From NCBI GenBank assembly GCA_013200995.1, contig CP053688.1:62001-126000 (forward strand): a stretch of 64,000 nucleotides of DNA. Direction: 5' to 3'. Below the pieces are notes generated by a model. That model was not told the origin of the DNA. It searched no databases and was given only the letters and a program-made list of their open reading frames with translations. Both the position numbers and the translations under genes were made by a program. This document shows positions 7,769 through 16,604 of the stretch, in pieces (the stretch's first letter is position 1; every line of letters starts with the position of its first letter). The DNA comes from Arthrobacter citreus (lineage in GTDB: Bacteria; Bacillota; Bacilli; Bacillales; Bacillaceae_G).

Positions 7769-8847
7769 ATAAATTAAATCACTTTTGGCAACGGATTAGT
7801 ATTAAGCTTTTAGTTGCAATTGCTATTAGTTTTGGGGTTTCACTAATTATTACTCTCCTCATTTCACAAATTTTTATTAGGCCATATATAATAAGTCATC
7901 CAAATAATGTGAATTCATTTTTATACAATTTAATAATTATTCCTACATTTTTAATGATTATTTCAAGTTTTATTATTAGTTTTTTATTACTAGTTAGGAA
8001 AAAAATACAGTATCTAAAGCAAATTTCAAATACTGTTCAATTGATATCAGAAGGTAAACTTGGGATTGTTATTGATTTGGAAGGAAACGATGAATTAACT
8101 CAATTAAGTAAGAATATTAATACAATGTCAAAGGAACTAGAAATAAAATTTAATAATGAAAGACAAATGGAAAATGTAAAAAATGAATTGATAACAAGTG
8201 TTTCACATGATTTAAGAACACCATTAACGTCGATTTTAGGATATACGAATTTGTTAAGAAATAGAGAATACAAAAATGAGAATGAATTAAATGAATACTT
8301 GAATACAATTTATACAAAATCAAACGACTTGAAAAATCTAATTAATGAACTTTTTGAATATACAAAGTTATCTAGCCCTGATATTATTCTATCAAAACAA
8401 ATAGTTGATTATAGTCAATTAATTGAACAAGTTATTGGAGAGAATATTCCCATTTTCCATAAAGAGGGATTGAACCTTAAAAAGGAATTGATAGCAGAAG
8501 ATATTCATATAAATATTGATGTCGAAAAAATCGTAAGGGTTTTGGATAATTTATTTAGTAATGCTATGAAGTATAGTGTTAAGCCTTCTACTATAATTGT
8601 TAATTTAACTCAATCCACCAATGAAGTACTATTTTCAATATCAAATAAAGGAAATAATCTTAAGGTTGAGCATCTTGATCGGTTTTTTGAAAGATTTTAT
8701 CGCGTAGACCAATCACGAAAAAGTGAAGGAAGTGCAGGGTTGGGACTTGCTATTTCTAAACGAATTGTTGAACTTCATAGTGGAGGAATATGGGGGGAGT
8801 TCAACAATGATTGGATTACTTTTTTTGTGAAATTGAATAAAGATTAA
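7765..8847 (+). CDS. Sensor histidine kinase partner of the OmpR-type regulator
   Basis: ATG at 7765 overlaps the regulator stop by four bases and is preferred over the upstream TTG at 7744; the product has 360 residues. Two membrane helices (about 15-36 and 54-77) enclose only a short outside loop, so it likely senses the membrane itself or a partner protein. HAMP spans about 78-130; the HisKA box SVSHDLRTPLTSILGY carries the phosphorylated His148; the ATPase domain has an N-box (LDNLFSNAMKYS) and a GLGLAISKRI motif. The short sensor loop and lipid-gene neighbours fit intramembrane envelope sensing; this is inference. Confidence 0.92.
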   Translation: MNKLNHFWQRISIKLLVAIAISFGVSLIITLLISQIFIRPYIISHPNNVNSFLYNLIIIPTFLMIISSFIISFLLLVRKKIQYLKQISNTVQLISEGKLGIVIDLEGNDELTQLSKNINTMSKELEIKFNNERQMENVKNELITSVSHDLRTPLTSILGYTNLLRNREYKNENELNEYLNTIYTKSNDLKNLINELFEYTKLSSPDIILSKQIVDYSQLIEQVIGENIPIFHKEGLNLKKELIAEDIHINIDVEKIVRVLDNLFSNAMKYSVKPSTIIVNLTQSTNEVLFSISNKGNNLKVEHLDRFFERFYRVDQSRKSEGSAGLGLAISKRIVELHSGGIWGEFNNDWITFFVKLNKD

Positions 8848-9047
8848 AAGCTAGTACTATTTCAATGTAGCACAAATTTAAATTAATGAGACTGGCTAAG
8901 AAATATCAATAAAGTCAATCTTATAGAAAATATAGTAGCGACATCGGAATATCCTAAAATTTTTGTAGAATGAGAACTATAACTTTAAATAGTTAAGGAT
9001 TTGTTGAAAATTTCAATATCCTCATTAAGAAGAGGGATGATTTAGAC

Positions 9048-9632
9048 ATGCACCTAAAGGATCTAGCAATTGATATGTTTACTTCTTACGAAAATGTTGC
9101 TGTCCTGTTGAGCATTAGTATCAATATTGTGATTAGTATATTAGGGATTGTTCCAAGTGTTTTCTTAACTGCTGCAAACTTGACTGTGTTCGGTTTTTGG
9201 GAAGGAATGGGGATATCTTTTATTGGAGAAGTTTCTGGAACAGCCATTTCGTTTGTATTATATAGAAAAGGATTTCGCAAATTAAAGGATGTGCGTGGAT
9301 TCTCTAATCGGAAAGTACAACAACTACTAAAAGCCAATAGTAAAGATTCATTTTTACTAATACTTTTCCTTAGAATTTTACCATTAATCCCAATGGGTCT
9401 TGTAACATTCATAGCTTCCATTGGAAAAACGTCCCTTCTCATTTTTTTAGCTGCCAGTACCTTAGGAAAAATACCGGCAATTTTAATTGAAGCCTATTCC
9501 GTGCACCAAGTCATAAATTGGACAGGGGAAGGTAAGTTAATTGTATCTATAGTTTCTTGTATAATCCTTTTAATTACTTGGCGTAAGATAAGCACACATT
9601 CATTTTCGCGAAACGAATATTATAGAAAATGA
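9048..9632 (+). CDS. TVP38/TMEM64-family (VTT-domain) membrane protein
   Basis: This 194-residue protein starts with ATG 9048 behind AGAGGGATG. It has about five membrane segments and the VTT core: VPSVFLTAANLTVFGFWEG, GEVSGTAISFVLYR, and FLRILPLIPMGLVTFIASIGK. The FLRxxPxxP motif is typical of TVP38/YdjX proteins, proposed to move phospholipids or polyprenyl lipids across the membrane. It stands 200 bases after the two-component operon with its own leader. It closes the membrane-lipid block and is not a close copy of the VTT protein at 5847. Confidence 0.82.
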   Translation: MHLKDLAIDMFTSYENVAVLLSISINIVISILGIVPSVFLTAANLTVFGFWEGMGISFIGEVSGTAISFVLYRKGFRKLKDVRGFSNRKVQQLLKANSKDSFLLILFLRILPLIPMGLVTFIASIGKTSLLIFLAASTLGKIPAILIEAYSVHQVINWTGEGKLIVSIVSCIILLITWRKISTHSFSRNEYYRK

Positions 9633-9806
9633 AAAATATTATATTAAAGCCCTTGTGTAAACAGAAAAATAGCCGAATTGTCATAGTATAAGTTTATATT
9701 GCTTGTCCAAGATGACTCGGGTGCTAGAAAGTAGTAGTTTTTCTGTTAAACTTTACTCTTATATACTATGCTCTTGACTTAAATTAGCTTTTTGTGAATA
9801 TAAAAG

Positions 9807-9842
9807 AAAAAATGTATGGAATAATTTTTCCATACATTTTTT
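9807..9842. terminator. Bidirectional terminator
   Basis: A 15-bp perfect stem (9807-9821 with 9828-9842) has A and T runs at its ends, placed between convergent genes (the VTT gene and the NmrA-like gene). It should terminate both. Confidence 0.85.
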
Positions 9843-9900
9843 TCTTAGTTAGAAGCCCGACTTAAAAATAGGGGGCTAAAATAATCCATTTATTCATGGC

Positions 9901-10650
9901 CTAGTTTTCATTAAGCCAATCTTTAAAACGTGTTGGGGCAGTATGCAAAATTTCTTCTGCTTTTGGAACTAAAGAAAACTCACCAAGTTTTGCACCAAAG
10001 TAAAGATTCTTATCAGCTGCTTCTACTGTACGTTTATCATTTTTACTTTCTAAGTAGGCATTTACGAAATCAGCAAATTTCATTCGATCTGGTCCAGTTA
10101 AATTAACAATACCGTTTACTGGTGTACTAAGTGCAAAGTCCGCGATACCTGCAGCAGCATCTTCTGAAGAGATTGCCTGATTATACGAATCAGGTAAACG
10201 AACAGTGCCTCCGTCAGTAAATAAATCTGTAAGAACCAGAATAAAGTCAAAGAATTGTGTTGTACGAACAATCGTGTAAGGAATGCTAGAATTTTTTATT
10301 AATTCTTCTTGAGCCATTTTACCACGGAAATATGCACTTTGAAGAAGTCTTTCCGTACCAACAATTGATAAATGAAGATGATGTTTTACGTTGGCAACTT
10401 TCTCAGCAGCAAGAATATTTCGTGTAGAAGTTTTAAAAAAGTCCAATACGACGTTGTCCTCATATGAAGGAGAGTTTGTTACATCAATCACAATATCAGC
10501 GCCACTAAGAATTTCAACAAGGCCTTCACCAGAAATAGTATTAACCCCTAGGGAAGGTGATGCTACAACAATCTCATGTTCAGTTTCACGAAGTTTACTT
10601 ACGATTTTAGTTCCAATAAATCCAGTACCACCAATTACTACAATTTTCAT
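9901..10650 (-). CDS. NmrA-like NAD(P)-binding protein (atypical SDR)
   Basis: A 249-residue protein with an N-terminal Rossmann fold (MKIVVIGGTGFIGTK, residues 1-15) and an NmrA/atypical-SDR body lacking the YxxxK catalytic pair; HHLHLSIVGTER and PYTIVRTTQFFDF are the usual NmrA-type blocks. Such proteins bind NAD(P)H and act as redox sensors or as reductases of small carbonyls or isoflavone-like compounds. The azoreductase gene and a decayed Rrf2-type regulator lie upstream, like the ywnA/ywnB pairing of Rrf2 and NAD(P)-binding protein in B. subtilis. Substrate unknown. Confidence 0.8.
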   Translation of the reverse strand: MKIVVIGGTGFIGTKIVSKLRETEHEIVVASPSLGVNTISGEGLVEILSGADIVIDVTNSPSYEDNVVLDFFKTSTRNILAAEKVANVKHHLHLSIVGTERLLQSAYFRGKMAQEELIKNSSIPYTIVRTTQFFDFILVLTDLFTDGGTVRLPDSYNQAISSEDAAAGIADFALSTPVNGIVNLTGPDRMKFADFVNAYLESKNDKRTVEAADKNLYFGAKLGEFSLVPKAEEILHTAPTRFKDWLNEN

Positions 10651-10780
10651 TTATGTTTACCTCACTTATGATGAATTTAATTGTTTAATATTATTATTGG
10701 GTAAGTCTTTTTTTCTCATTGACTTATTGATGAAGCTTTTTTAGAAATACATATCTATTAATAGTTTTTAAGTAAAACAA

Positions 10781-11416
10781 TTATATTGCAAAACGCTTTG
10801 CAGCATCTTCTGCTTCCTTATATGCATTAGCCAATATTTCTTCTCTCTTTAACAAAGCTGTGCCTTGAGCTCTTATAATTTGATAATCTTCAACGCCCAA
10901 GAAATTAAACATGGATTTCAAATACTTATGAGCGTACTCAACCTCAGTATACCAATCATCATTAGTATAAATTGCACCACTGGCTTGAATGAGTAATAAT
11001 TTTCGACCATCATTTAGTAGTCCTACCGAACCGTTTTCTGTGTATTTAAAAGTCTCACGGGCTATTAAAATATTATCCATATAATCTTTTAATTTAGAAG
11101 GAATATTAAAATTATGAAGTGGTAAAGCAATTACATACTGCTTTATTTCTTTGAATTGCTTTAAGATTTCATTCATTCGTTCTATTTTACGTGCTTCATC
11201 CGAGTTAAGTTGAATTCCTTCACTTAACTTTTTCCAGGCAGATAAAACTGTTGAATCTACATTAGGTATTTCTTCGTTATACAAGTTAATTTGTTCAATC
11301 TCCGGAGTAGGGTCCATATTTTTAAGTGTTTCCTTAAAATGATTTAATACATTTACACTATATACCTCTTCAGAATTGAAATTGGGATGTGCATTTATTA
11401 CAAGTATTCTGTTCAT
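10781..11416 (-). CDS. FMN-dependent NADH-azoreductase / quinone reductase (AzoR family)
   Basis: ATG at 11414-11416 with GAGGAGA upstream is chosen over an upstream extension; the product has 211 residues, as usual for AzoR. The flavodoxin-like fold is shown by MNRILVINAHPNF, the FMN-binding LPLHNFNIPSKLKDYMD and the FKYTENGSVGLL stretch. These dimeric FMN enzymes reduce quinones, azo dyes and similar electrophiles with NADH. The gene is probably cotranscribed with or adjacent to the NmrA-like gene downstream (gap about 130 bases). An Rrf2-type regulator gene on the opposite strand next to it has decayed, so its control may have changed. Confidence 0.85.
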   Translation of the reverse strand: MNRILVINAHPNFNSEEVYSVNVLNHFKETLKNMDPTPEIEQINLYNEEIPNVDSTVLSAWKKLSEGIQLNSDEARKIERMNEILKQFKEIKQYVIALPLHNFNIPSKLKDYMDNILIARETFKYTENGSVGLLNDGRKLLLIQASGAIYTNDDWYTEVEYAHKYLKSMFNFLGVEDYQIIRAQGTALLKREEILANAYKEAEDAAKRFAI

Positions 11417-11565
11417 AAGATGTCTCCTCTTGTAAGTAATGCTTAATAACCGACAAACATAATCGGCGATTAAGTATATCCACAATATAACCGTTGTTTT
11501 TTAAAATGTCAATGGCATTTGTGTAGTTTTTCACAAAGTATAAATCTTTTTAAAATTTGGATTAC

Positions 11566-12070
11566 ATATTTTATTTTTGTAGTGGAGGGGTAGAATATTG
11601 TCTTCATTGGCTTGTTTATTTAATTGATATACCACCAAACTCGAGTATTACGATTAAAGACTTTTCCGAGTTTTAGGGTGTCTCAGATCCATATCTTTCG
11701 AGGATGTTCAGTAAACGTTCAAAAGCAGGTAATGTAACTGCTGTACCAGGTACTAAGTGTGGCATTAGGTTGGCCTAAGATTCTACAGATATTACGTTTT
11801 TTTTTGCAGTGGAAGCTATTGAAGACTCAAAACCTATATTCCAATATAATATTAAAGACAAGGGGTATTTTTATAGAAATCTTAATGATACAAATTTTAA
11901 TGAATGAAGAGGTTTCAGATTGCACCTTATGTACTATTAAAATTGTCATGCTGGAAGCTGAGAGAAGATGAGGAACTTCTTACGTTCAAAAACGTAATTT
12001 TGGTTTAACGAAGAACTGGATTCAAAAATTACGTGAAGACACACGCATACATTTTAGTAAAACTTTATAA
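11566..12070 (+). pseudogene. Rrf2-family transcriptional regulator, decayed
   Basis: No intact ORF exists, but conceptual translation gives a near-continuous Rrf2 protein: GVEYCLHWLVYLIDIPPNSS, ITIKDFSEF, stop, GVSDPYLSRMFSKRSKAG, TAVPGTKCGIRLA, stop, VEAIEDSKPIFQ, frameshift, EEVSDCTLCTIKIVMLEAE, MRNFLRSKT, NEELDSK, REDTRIHFSKTL. At least four internal stops (at 11674, 11776, 11968 and 12001 or nearby) and several frameshifts are needed, and no start codon remains near 11566. The winged-helix and the cysteine-bearing segment are recognisable. It lies divergently beside the azoreductase/NmrA genes, which an intact copy would probably have regulated. Confidence 0.75.
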
Positions 12071-12209
12071 GAAATTTGGACTCGCATAAAGGTATAACTT
12101 TGTTCGAGTTTTTTAATCTATTATCATTTCTTCATCTAATTTTGATTTTTTCAAAAAAGTATTTGTTCAATTATTCTTTTTTTGCAAGTGAATGGGAAGA
12201 CAGTAGAAA

Positions 12210-12245
12210 GGGCTATTGGCGAACTGCCAATAGCCCAATTTTTAT
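12210..12245 (+). terminator. Terminator downstream of the Rrf2 remnant
   Basis: GGGCTATTGGC (12210-12220) and GCCAATAGCCC (12226-12236) form a perfect 11-bp stem with a 5-base loop, followed by AATTTTTA. It is a strong plus-strand terminator that outlived its gene. Confidence 0.85.
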
Positions 12246-12407
12246 TAGACCTTTGTTACCTTGTAGCAAAAAGTGGGGTAGGTGTAACGTCTATTAGTAA
12301 ATTTCTAATGTGGTGTGATTGATCACCACCGTTAAAAAAATCCTCATATAACAAAAAAGAAAGCTTATATTTCAAATTTAATATGCTTCCTACTTTAGAA
12401 CGTTTAC

Positions 12408-13241
12408 TTACCACATTGATAATAATGTTTCTGCAAAGCCTGCTGGTTTCTGAATATATCCTAGATGTCCACCTGAGATGTGAACAATTGGTAAATTCAA
12501 TTGTTCAGAAATATATTGATTTACATCTTGAGGGAAAGATCCCTTTGAATCTTTTCCATTCAATAAAATTATACGATTTAAATAAGGTTTAAAATCTTCC
12601 ATTGTAATATTTGAAGATGTATATTGTCTAATTTCATATTTAAACCAATTCAACATTTCTTCAAATCTTTTTATTTCTTTTGTACTTTCAGGTGAACTAG
12701 CTGGCTTAGACATGCTTTCTGCATCAATTGGCGCCACTCTTAAAGATTCCCCAAATATTTTCATCGCTTCTGATATGTTTTCATTTATTGCAGTTTGTAC
12801 AATTTCTTCATTTTTCATTTGCCATTTTTGACTATCTGGTAAGAAAGTATTAATTGGTGGTTCATGAAATGCGATTTTTTTTACTATTTCTGGATACTCT
12901 TTTAACACATGCATTGCTACAATAGAACCTGAGCTTGATCCTAAAATATAAACTGGTTTATCACTTATATGTCTCGCTAATGCTACAATATCAGCTGCAT
13001 CTCTTTTAACTCGATATTCATCATGTGGATTAGCTATTGATTCAGGTAATGGTTGTGTCAATTCACTTTGTCCGTAACCTCGACGATCTATCGCAACAAT
13101 TGTATAGGTATCTTTCAAATGCTGTGCTAAAGGTAAGAAAATATCACCTGTACCATTTGCACCAGGAATAAATATCAGCACTGGACCTTGTCCAATTTGA
13201 TGATAATGTAAATTTGCACCGTCTAATTCTATTATGTTCAA
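12408..13241 (-). CDS. Alpha/beta hydrolase
   Basis: The 277-residue protein has the alpha/beta-hydrolase core: [12 protein letters not shown] (oxyanion region, residues 24-35), DRRGYGQSE, nucleophile elbow GSSSGS with predicted Ser103, and a C-terminal SGGHLGY supplying the catalytic His. The acid is probably an Asp in GKDSKGS. Family members hydrolyse esters, lactones or epoxides; the substrate cannot be read. ATG 13241 follows an AGGAGG site. No signal peptide is present, so it is cytoplasmic. It lies in a group of small oxidoreductase genes on the same strand. Confidence 0.85.
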   Translation of the reverse strand: MNIIELDGANLHYHQIGQGPVLIFIPGANGTGDIFLPLAQHLKDTYTIVAIDRRGYGQSELTQPLPESIANPHDEYRVKRDAADIVALARHISDKPVYILGSSSGSIVAMHVLKEYPEIVKKIAFHEPPINTFLPDSQKWQMKNEEIVQTAINENISEAMKIFGESLRVAPIDAESMSKPASSPESTKEIKRFEEMLNWFKYEIRQYTSSNITMEDFKPYLNRIILLNGKDSKGSFPQDVNQYISEQLNLPIVHISGGHLGYIQKPAGFAETLLSMW

Positions 13242-13404
13242 TGATAAAACCTCCTAAATAACTCATTAGTTCAGCAACAATCACTTTAAGATTAAGGGGA
13301 ATATTTAACTCTTTAAATAGTGGTAGAATTTCATCTTCAATTCCCCCTGTTAAATAATGAATATTCAATCTGAAAACTAGAAATAAGATGCACATGTTGA
13401 GCAA
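13242..13404 (-). other. Unrecognised short coding-like stretch upstream of the hydrolase
   Basis: On the minus strand one frame reads NIHYLTGGIEDEILPLFKEL followed by [19 protein letters not shown], which looks like real protein sequence but then runs out of frame into the hydrolase start. No family is recognised. It may be the remnant of a gene or the tail of a small upstream ORF. Confidence 0.3.
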
Positions 13405-13419
13405 TTTTTTTGTAACAAA

Positions 13420-14331
13420 TTATATAGTTAAGATTCCGGGCAAAGTCTCATCTGCACTAAGACGCGTATACTCTACGGACTTTTCCCACAACTCTTTTGA
13501 ATTTCTCTTATCATGCGACAAGGGTGAGGATAAAGTTTCCATCCCTCTGTCAACATATTTACCTGTTATTTGTTCATATTGAGCCTCGGTCATCATATTC
13601 GCTAATGCCATTGCAGACTGATTTAGCGTACCGATTCGATCAGCTACTTTTGCTAAAAACTCCTCCGTAAAACGAGATTTATCTGGTGAAAAATTGGTAT
13701 CAGTCAATAGTCCGGGGTTAAATGCATTGGCTGTAATATGAGAATTTAGTCTTTTCAGTTTTGCAGCCAATTCGTAGGTAAAATACAGATTACACAACTT
13801 AGAAAACGAATAACGGCTGAAGTTTGTGCTAAACTCCTCACTAGGATAAGCCAGTGCCTCAACGCCCGACCAAGTTAGTTCACCGCCGGGCGGACAGTGC
13901 ATATCACTACTCACGATTGCAACGCGACCATTGGGCTGCAAATGGGGAAGTAATAAATTCGTTAGGAGAAAATGTCCCAAATGATTGGTCTCAAACACCA
14001 TATCAAAACCATCTGATGTCAGGCCTGAGTATGTTCCATTGATACCCGCGTTGCAAATTATTCCCTCAAGGGGACCCAATCCGTGCTGTTTATATTCCTT
14101 TACAAAACTTCGCACAGAAGAGAGAGAAGAAACGTCAAGCTCCATTGTGGAGATATTCGCATTATCTGTTTGGTCAATTACATATTTGATGGCCGCATTC
14201 GCTTTTTGTCCATTGCGGCAAGCCAAAAGAATGTGATAATTATTGGATTTTGCTGCAATGTTCCGGGCGCATTCCAATCCAAGCCCGGAATTTCCTCCAG
14301 TGACGAGAATCACTTTTTTAGATTTAGTCAT
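13420..14331 (-). CDS. Short-chain dehydrogenase/reductase, protochlorophyllide/retinol-reductase-like
   Basis: The 303-residue SDR has the nucleotide motif TGGNSGLG (residues 11-18), NAG at 94-96, catalytic Ser141/142, Tyr174 and Lys178 (YSFSK). The AFNPGLLTDTNF segment and the length of about 300 fit the retinol-dehydrogenase/protochlorophyllide-reductase-like group. It transfers hydride between NAD(P)H and a carbonyl or alcohol; substrate unknown. The gene is visibly richer in G and C than its neighbours and uses codons such as GCC, CCG and GGG more often, a hint of recent acquisition. The ATG at 14331 follows a weak AGGAGTG site. Confidence 0.87.
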   Translation of the reverse strand: MTKSKKVILVTGGNSGLGLECARNIAAKSNNYHILLACRNGQKANAAIKYVIDQTDNANISTMELDVSSLSSVRSFVKEYKQHGLGPLEGIICNAGINGTYSGLTSDGFDMVFETNHLGHFLLTNLLLPHLQPNGRVAIVSSDMHCPPGGELTWSGVEALAYPSEEFSTNFSRYSFSKLCNLYFTYELAAKLKRLNSHITANAFNPGLLTDTNFSPDKSRFTEEFLAKVADRIGTLNQSAMALANMMTEAQYEQITGKYVDRGMETLSSPLSHDKRNSKELWEKSVEYTRLSADETLPGILTI

Positions 14332-14695
14332 TGATGTAACACTCCTTTAGAGTCATTTATAGAGAAAAGGTCCGTTTTCTTAAAGCTGTCTATCCGAACC
14401 CTTTTTGTCGCAGATATTCGAAACATTTGCATGGATATAATCTTCTGTTCCTTTATTTTTTTTAGTGTACCGAAACTGGCGATAAGGTCAGCGTATGCAT
14501 ACTTAGAATGATCTGGTGTTTGCTAGTTGGCTACTGATCCAGTTCCTCCTAATAATCGTAGTAACTTTGGCAATGCCTAGACATTCATCGTTGCTTTGCA
14601 CAGTTGGTGGTAGTTCTTTATTATGCATGTGGTGTAAATCTTCCAATATAGGAGGCAGCTTAACTCTTGAAGATTGGACCTAAATCCAAATTTTG
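14332..14695. other. 364-bp intergenic region, possible gene remnant on the minus strand
   Basis: No intact gene. On the minus strand a 50-codon stretch (KLPPILEDLHHMHNKELPPT and on to RSF) and another (YAYADLIASFGTLKKIKEQ) read like protein but are separated by stops, and I cannot assign a family. The base composition is mixed, as in the GC-richer SDR gene beside it. Confidence 0.35.
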
Positions 14696-15394
14696 TTACC
14701 AAGGAATAATTCCATCACGGTTTATGAAGATACCAGTTGGACCACTGTTATCAATTGTCGCCATTTTAACAATTGCATCAGTACCTTGTTCTAAAGTCTG
14801 AAAACCGTGACCAGTGAGATCTGTTTTTGTTGGTCCAGGATCAACCGCATTAATACGTATGTCAGGAAGTCCTTTTGCATATTGTAAGGTTAGCATTGAA
14901 ACCGCCGCTTTAGATGAACAGTATGCTAAAGCATTGACGGTTGATTCAATTTTCTCAGGATTTGTGACTTGTCCGAATGAACCTAGTCCACTACTTACAT
15001 TTACAATTACAGGTTGGTTTGACTTTTTTAATAAAGGTAAGAAGTGTTGCGTGACACGCACAATACCAAAAACATTTGTGTTGTAGACTTGTTCCATCAT
15101 ATCAGCAGTAATGTCTTGCACAAAAGAATGATTACCAGAGATTCCTGCATTGTTGATTAAGACATCTATATATCCTTCTCTTTTCTCAATCTCTATGGCA
15201 GCATTTTTTACAGATTCTTCATTTGTTACGTCAAGAACAATATATTGGGCTTCTAATTTTTCTGCTGCTTCTTTTCCTCTTTCTTCATCACGAGAACCAA
15301 TATAAACCGTATGACCTAATTTTTTCAGGCGTCGTGCTGCTTCGAAACCTAACCCTTTGTTTGCTCCAGTTATTAATGTTACTGTCATATTCAT
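14696..15394 (-). CDS. Short-chain dehydrogenase/reductase
   Basis: ATG 15394 has AAGGAGATTG upstream, better than the TTG one codon earlier; the product has 232 residues. Classical SDR signatures are present: TGANKGLG (9-16), NNAG (81-84), Ser134/135, Tyr158 and Lys162 (YCSSK), and DPGPTKTDL. It is an NAD(P)H-dependent oxidoreductase similar to carbonyl-reductase-like SDRs. It follows the DUF2316 gene (45-base gap) and is probably in its operon, controlled by the divergent MarR-family regulator. In many bacteria SDR and DUF2316 genes are neighbours under MarR control, but their substrate is unknown. Confidence 0.88.
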   Translation of the reverse strand: MNMTVTLITGANKGLGFEAARRLKKLGHTVYIGSRDEERGKEAAEKLEAQYIVLDVTNEESVKNAAIEIEKREGYIDVLINNAGISGNHSFVQDITADMMEQVYNTNVFGIVRVTQHFLPLLKKSNQPVIVNVSSGLGSFGQVTNPEKIESTVNALAYCSSKAAVSMLTLQYAKGLPDIRINAVDPGPTKTDLTGHGFQTLEQGTDAIVKMATIDNSGPTGIFINRDGIIPW

Positions 15395-15438
15395 CAATCT
15401 CCTTTTGGATGAACTATTAACTAAATGTTGTCAAAAAT

Positions 15439-15753
15439 TCAGTTAGAAGAAACATTGCTTATTTTTTTCTCACCTATTATTTTGGAATTAAGAAACCAGT
15501 AACGACGATAATCACCTGATAATGCCGAAAAGGATATAGGTTTCTTACCAAGAGCTTCAATATGCTCAACTAAATAATTTTTCAAAATCCAAGGATCTTC
15601 AATTACATGCGTTTGCAAATGCAAGGTTTGCTTTATAGAGTCAACACTTGTATTTAGATCATCAGCAATTTGGTTCAAAGATAACTCAGTCATTTTTAAA
15701 TTTAACTCAAATTCTCTGATTGTATCTTCCACTTGCTTTTGAGTTAAAGACAT
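15439..15753 (-). CDS. DUF2316 family protein
   Basis: This 104-residue cytoplasmic protein shows the DUF2316 pattern: an N-terminal helix pair with LSLNQIADDLNTS (helix-turn-helix-like, residues 24-36), EDPWILKNYL (about 52-61) and the C-terminal block ALSGDYRRYWFLNS. The biochemical function of the family is unknown; the first half looks able to bind DNA. The CTACCTCC segment gives a strong ribosome site on the minus strand. Its promoter region contains the 42-bp inverted repeat, so it is probably repressed by the MarR-family protein encoded divergently at 15912 together with the SDR downstream. Confidence 0.85.
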   Translation of the reverse strand: MSLTQKQVEDTIREFELNLKMTELSLNQIADDLNTSVDSIKQTLHLQTHVIEDPWILKNYLVEHIEALGKKPISFSALSGDYRRYWFLNSKIIGEKKISNVSSN

Positions 15754-15769
15754 ATCTCTACCTCCTATT

Positions 15770-15811
15770 CATATAATCAAACAGTTGTAATTACAACTAT
15801 TTGATTATATG
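15770..15811. promoter_or_regulatory. 42-bp inverted repeat, predicted MarR operator
   Basis: Arms 15770-15790 and 15791-15811 are reverse complements with one mismatch (C15782 opposite A15799). The core AGTTGTAATTACAACT is a perfect 16-bp palindrome of the size and AT-rich type bound by MarR/OhrR dimers. It lies 17 bases upstream of the DUF2316 start and about 100 bases from the marR start, so it probably overlaps the DUF2316-SDR promoter. Confidence 0.7.
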
Positions 15812-15911
15812 ATAGGCTCACTTTATTATGTTGTCAATTAGAAGGTTGTATATTTAATTATTTAACCAATAATATATGATAGAATATGTGTAAGCTAAAG
15901 GAGAGAAAGTA

Positions 15912-16331
15912 ATGAATGTAGGGGAAGACAGGCTTTCAGAACAAATATATCATTTTAATAATTTGCAAAAAGATTTTATATTAAAAAGGTTAACAAGCAT
16001 GAATCTTAATGAGCAGCAAGCTCGAACGTTAAATTATATAGCAAACAATCCTGGCACTATCCAAAAAGATCTAGCTAATTATCTTGGTAAGCAAACTGCA
16101 ACTGTTACTAATATACTTAAAGGTTTAGAAGCAAAAGCATATATTAGCCGAGAAATACCTTCTAACAATGAAAGACAAAAAAGACTATACTTAACAGCAG
16201 AAGGTAAGAATCTTGTTGATTTAGTTCAGCAGATATTTTTCGATTTAGAGGCTGTTTTAACATCATCAATTTCAGAATCAGATAAAAAAAATGTCAGAGA
16301 TATTTTGAAATTGATTGGTACAAAACTTTGA
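15912..16331 (+). CDS. MarR-family transcriptional regulator
   Basis: A 139-residue winged-helix protein with the MarR layout: dimerisation helices at both ends, recognition region IQKDLANYLGKQTATVTNIL (about residues 54-73), and wing with SNNERQKRLYLTAEGK. ATG 15912 follows AAAGGAGAGAAAG. It likely represses the divergent DUF2316-SDR unit through the inverted repeat at 15770 and is released by a small electrophile or aromatic ligand. No cysteine is present in the protein, so simple OhrR-type thiol sensing is excluded. The ligand is unknown. Confidence 0.9.
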   Translation: MNVGEDRLSEQIYHFNNLQKDFILKRLTSMNLNEQQARTLNYIANNPGTIQKDLANYLGKQTATVTNILKGLEAKAYISREIPSNNERQKRLYLTAEGKNLVDLVQQIFFDLEAVLTSSISESDKKNVRDILKLIGTKL

Positions 16332-16463
16332 AATAAGTTTGTATTAAAATAGGGCACGTTAGTTACTGAAAAGTATCGGAATTAATGTATACATAAATAC
16401 ATACTATTAACTATTTGTTCATAGTTTTGTCATATGAAATAAATGAATATAAATCCCATAATG

Positions 16464-16504
16464 AATGAGAGCCAAGTCATCCTATATAAGACTTGGCTCT
16501 CATT
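16464..16504. terminator. Hairpin terminator after marR
   Basis: A perfect 15-bp stem (16464-16478 with 16490-16504) with an 11-base loop lies between convergent genes. The U tract is short (CATTTATG), so it may work partly as a strong stem. Confidence 0.7.
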
Positions 16505-16604
16505 TATGTGTATTTAATAAAGACTGAACTTTATTCAATTTAAATACTTAACGTTGTATTCTGCTTGTTCCTGATGAGACACCTCTTATAATAAACTAAA
16601 TAGG

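Noticed and set aside
11759..11971. 70-codon ORF as an independent gene
   Set aside because: Only its last 20 codons correspond to Rrf2-type sequence; the rest is an out-of-frame read of the Rrf2 pseudogene.
12076..12297. 73-codon plus-strand ORF
   Set aside because: It runs through the strong terminator hairpin at 12210-12245 and shows no family or ribosome site.
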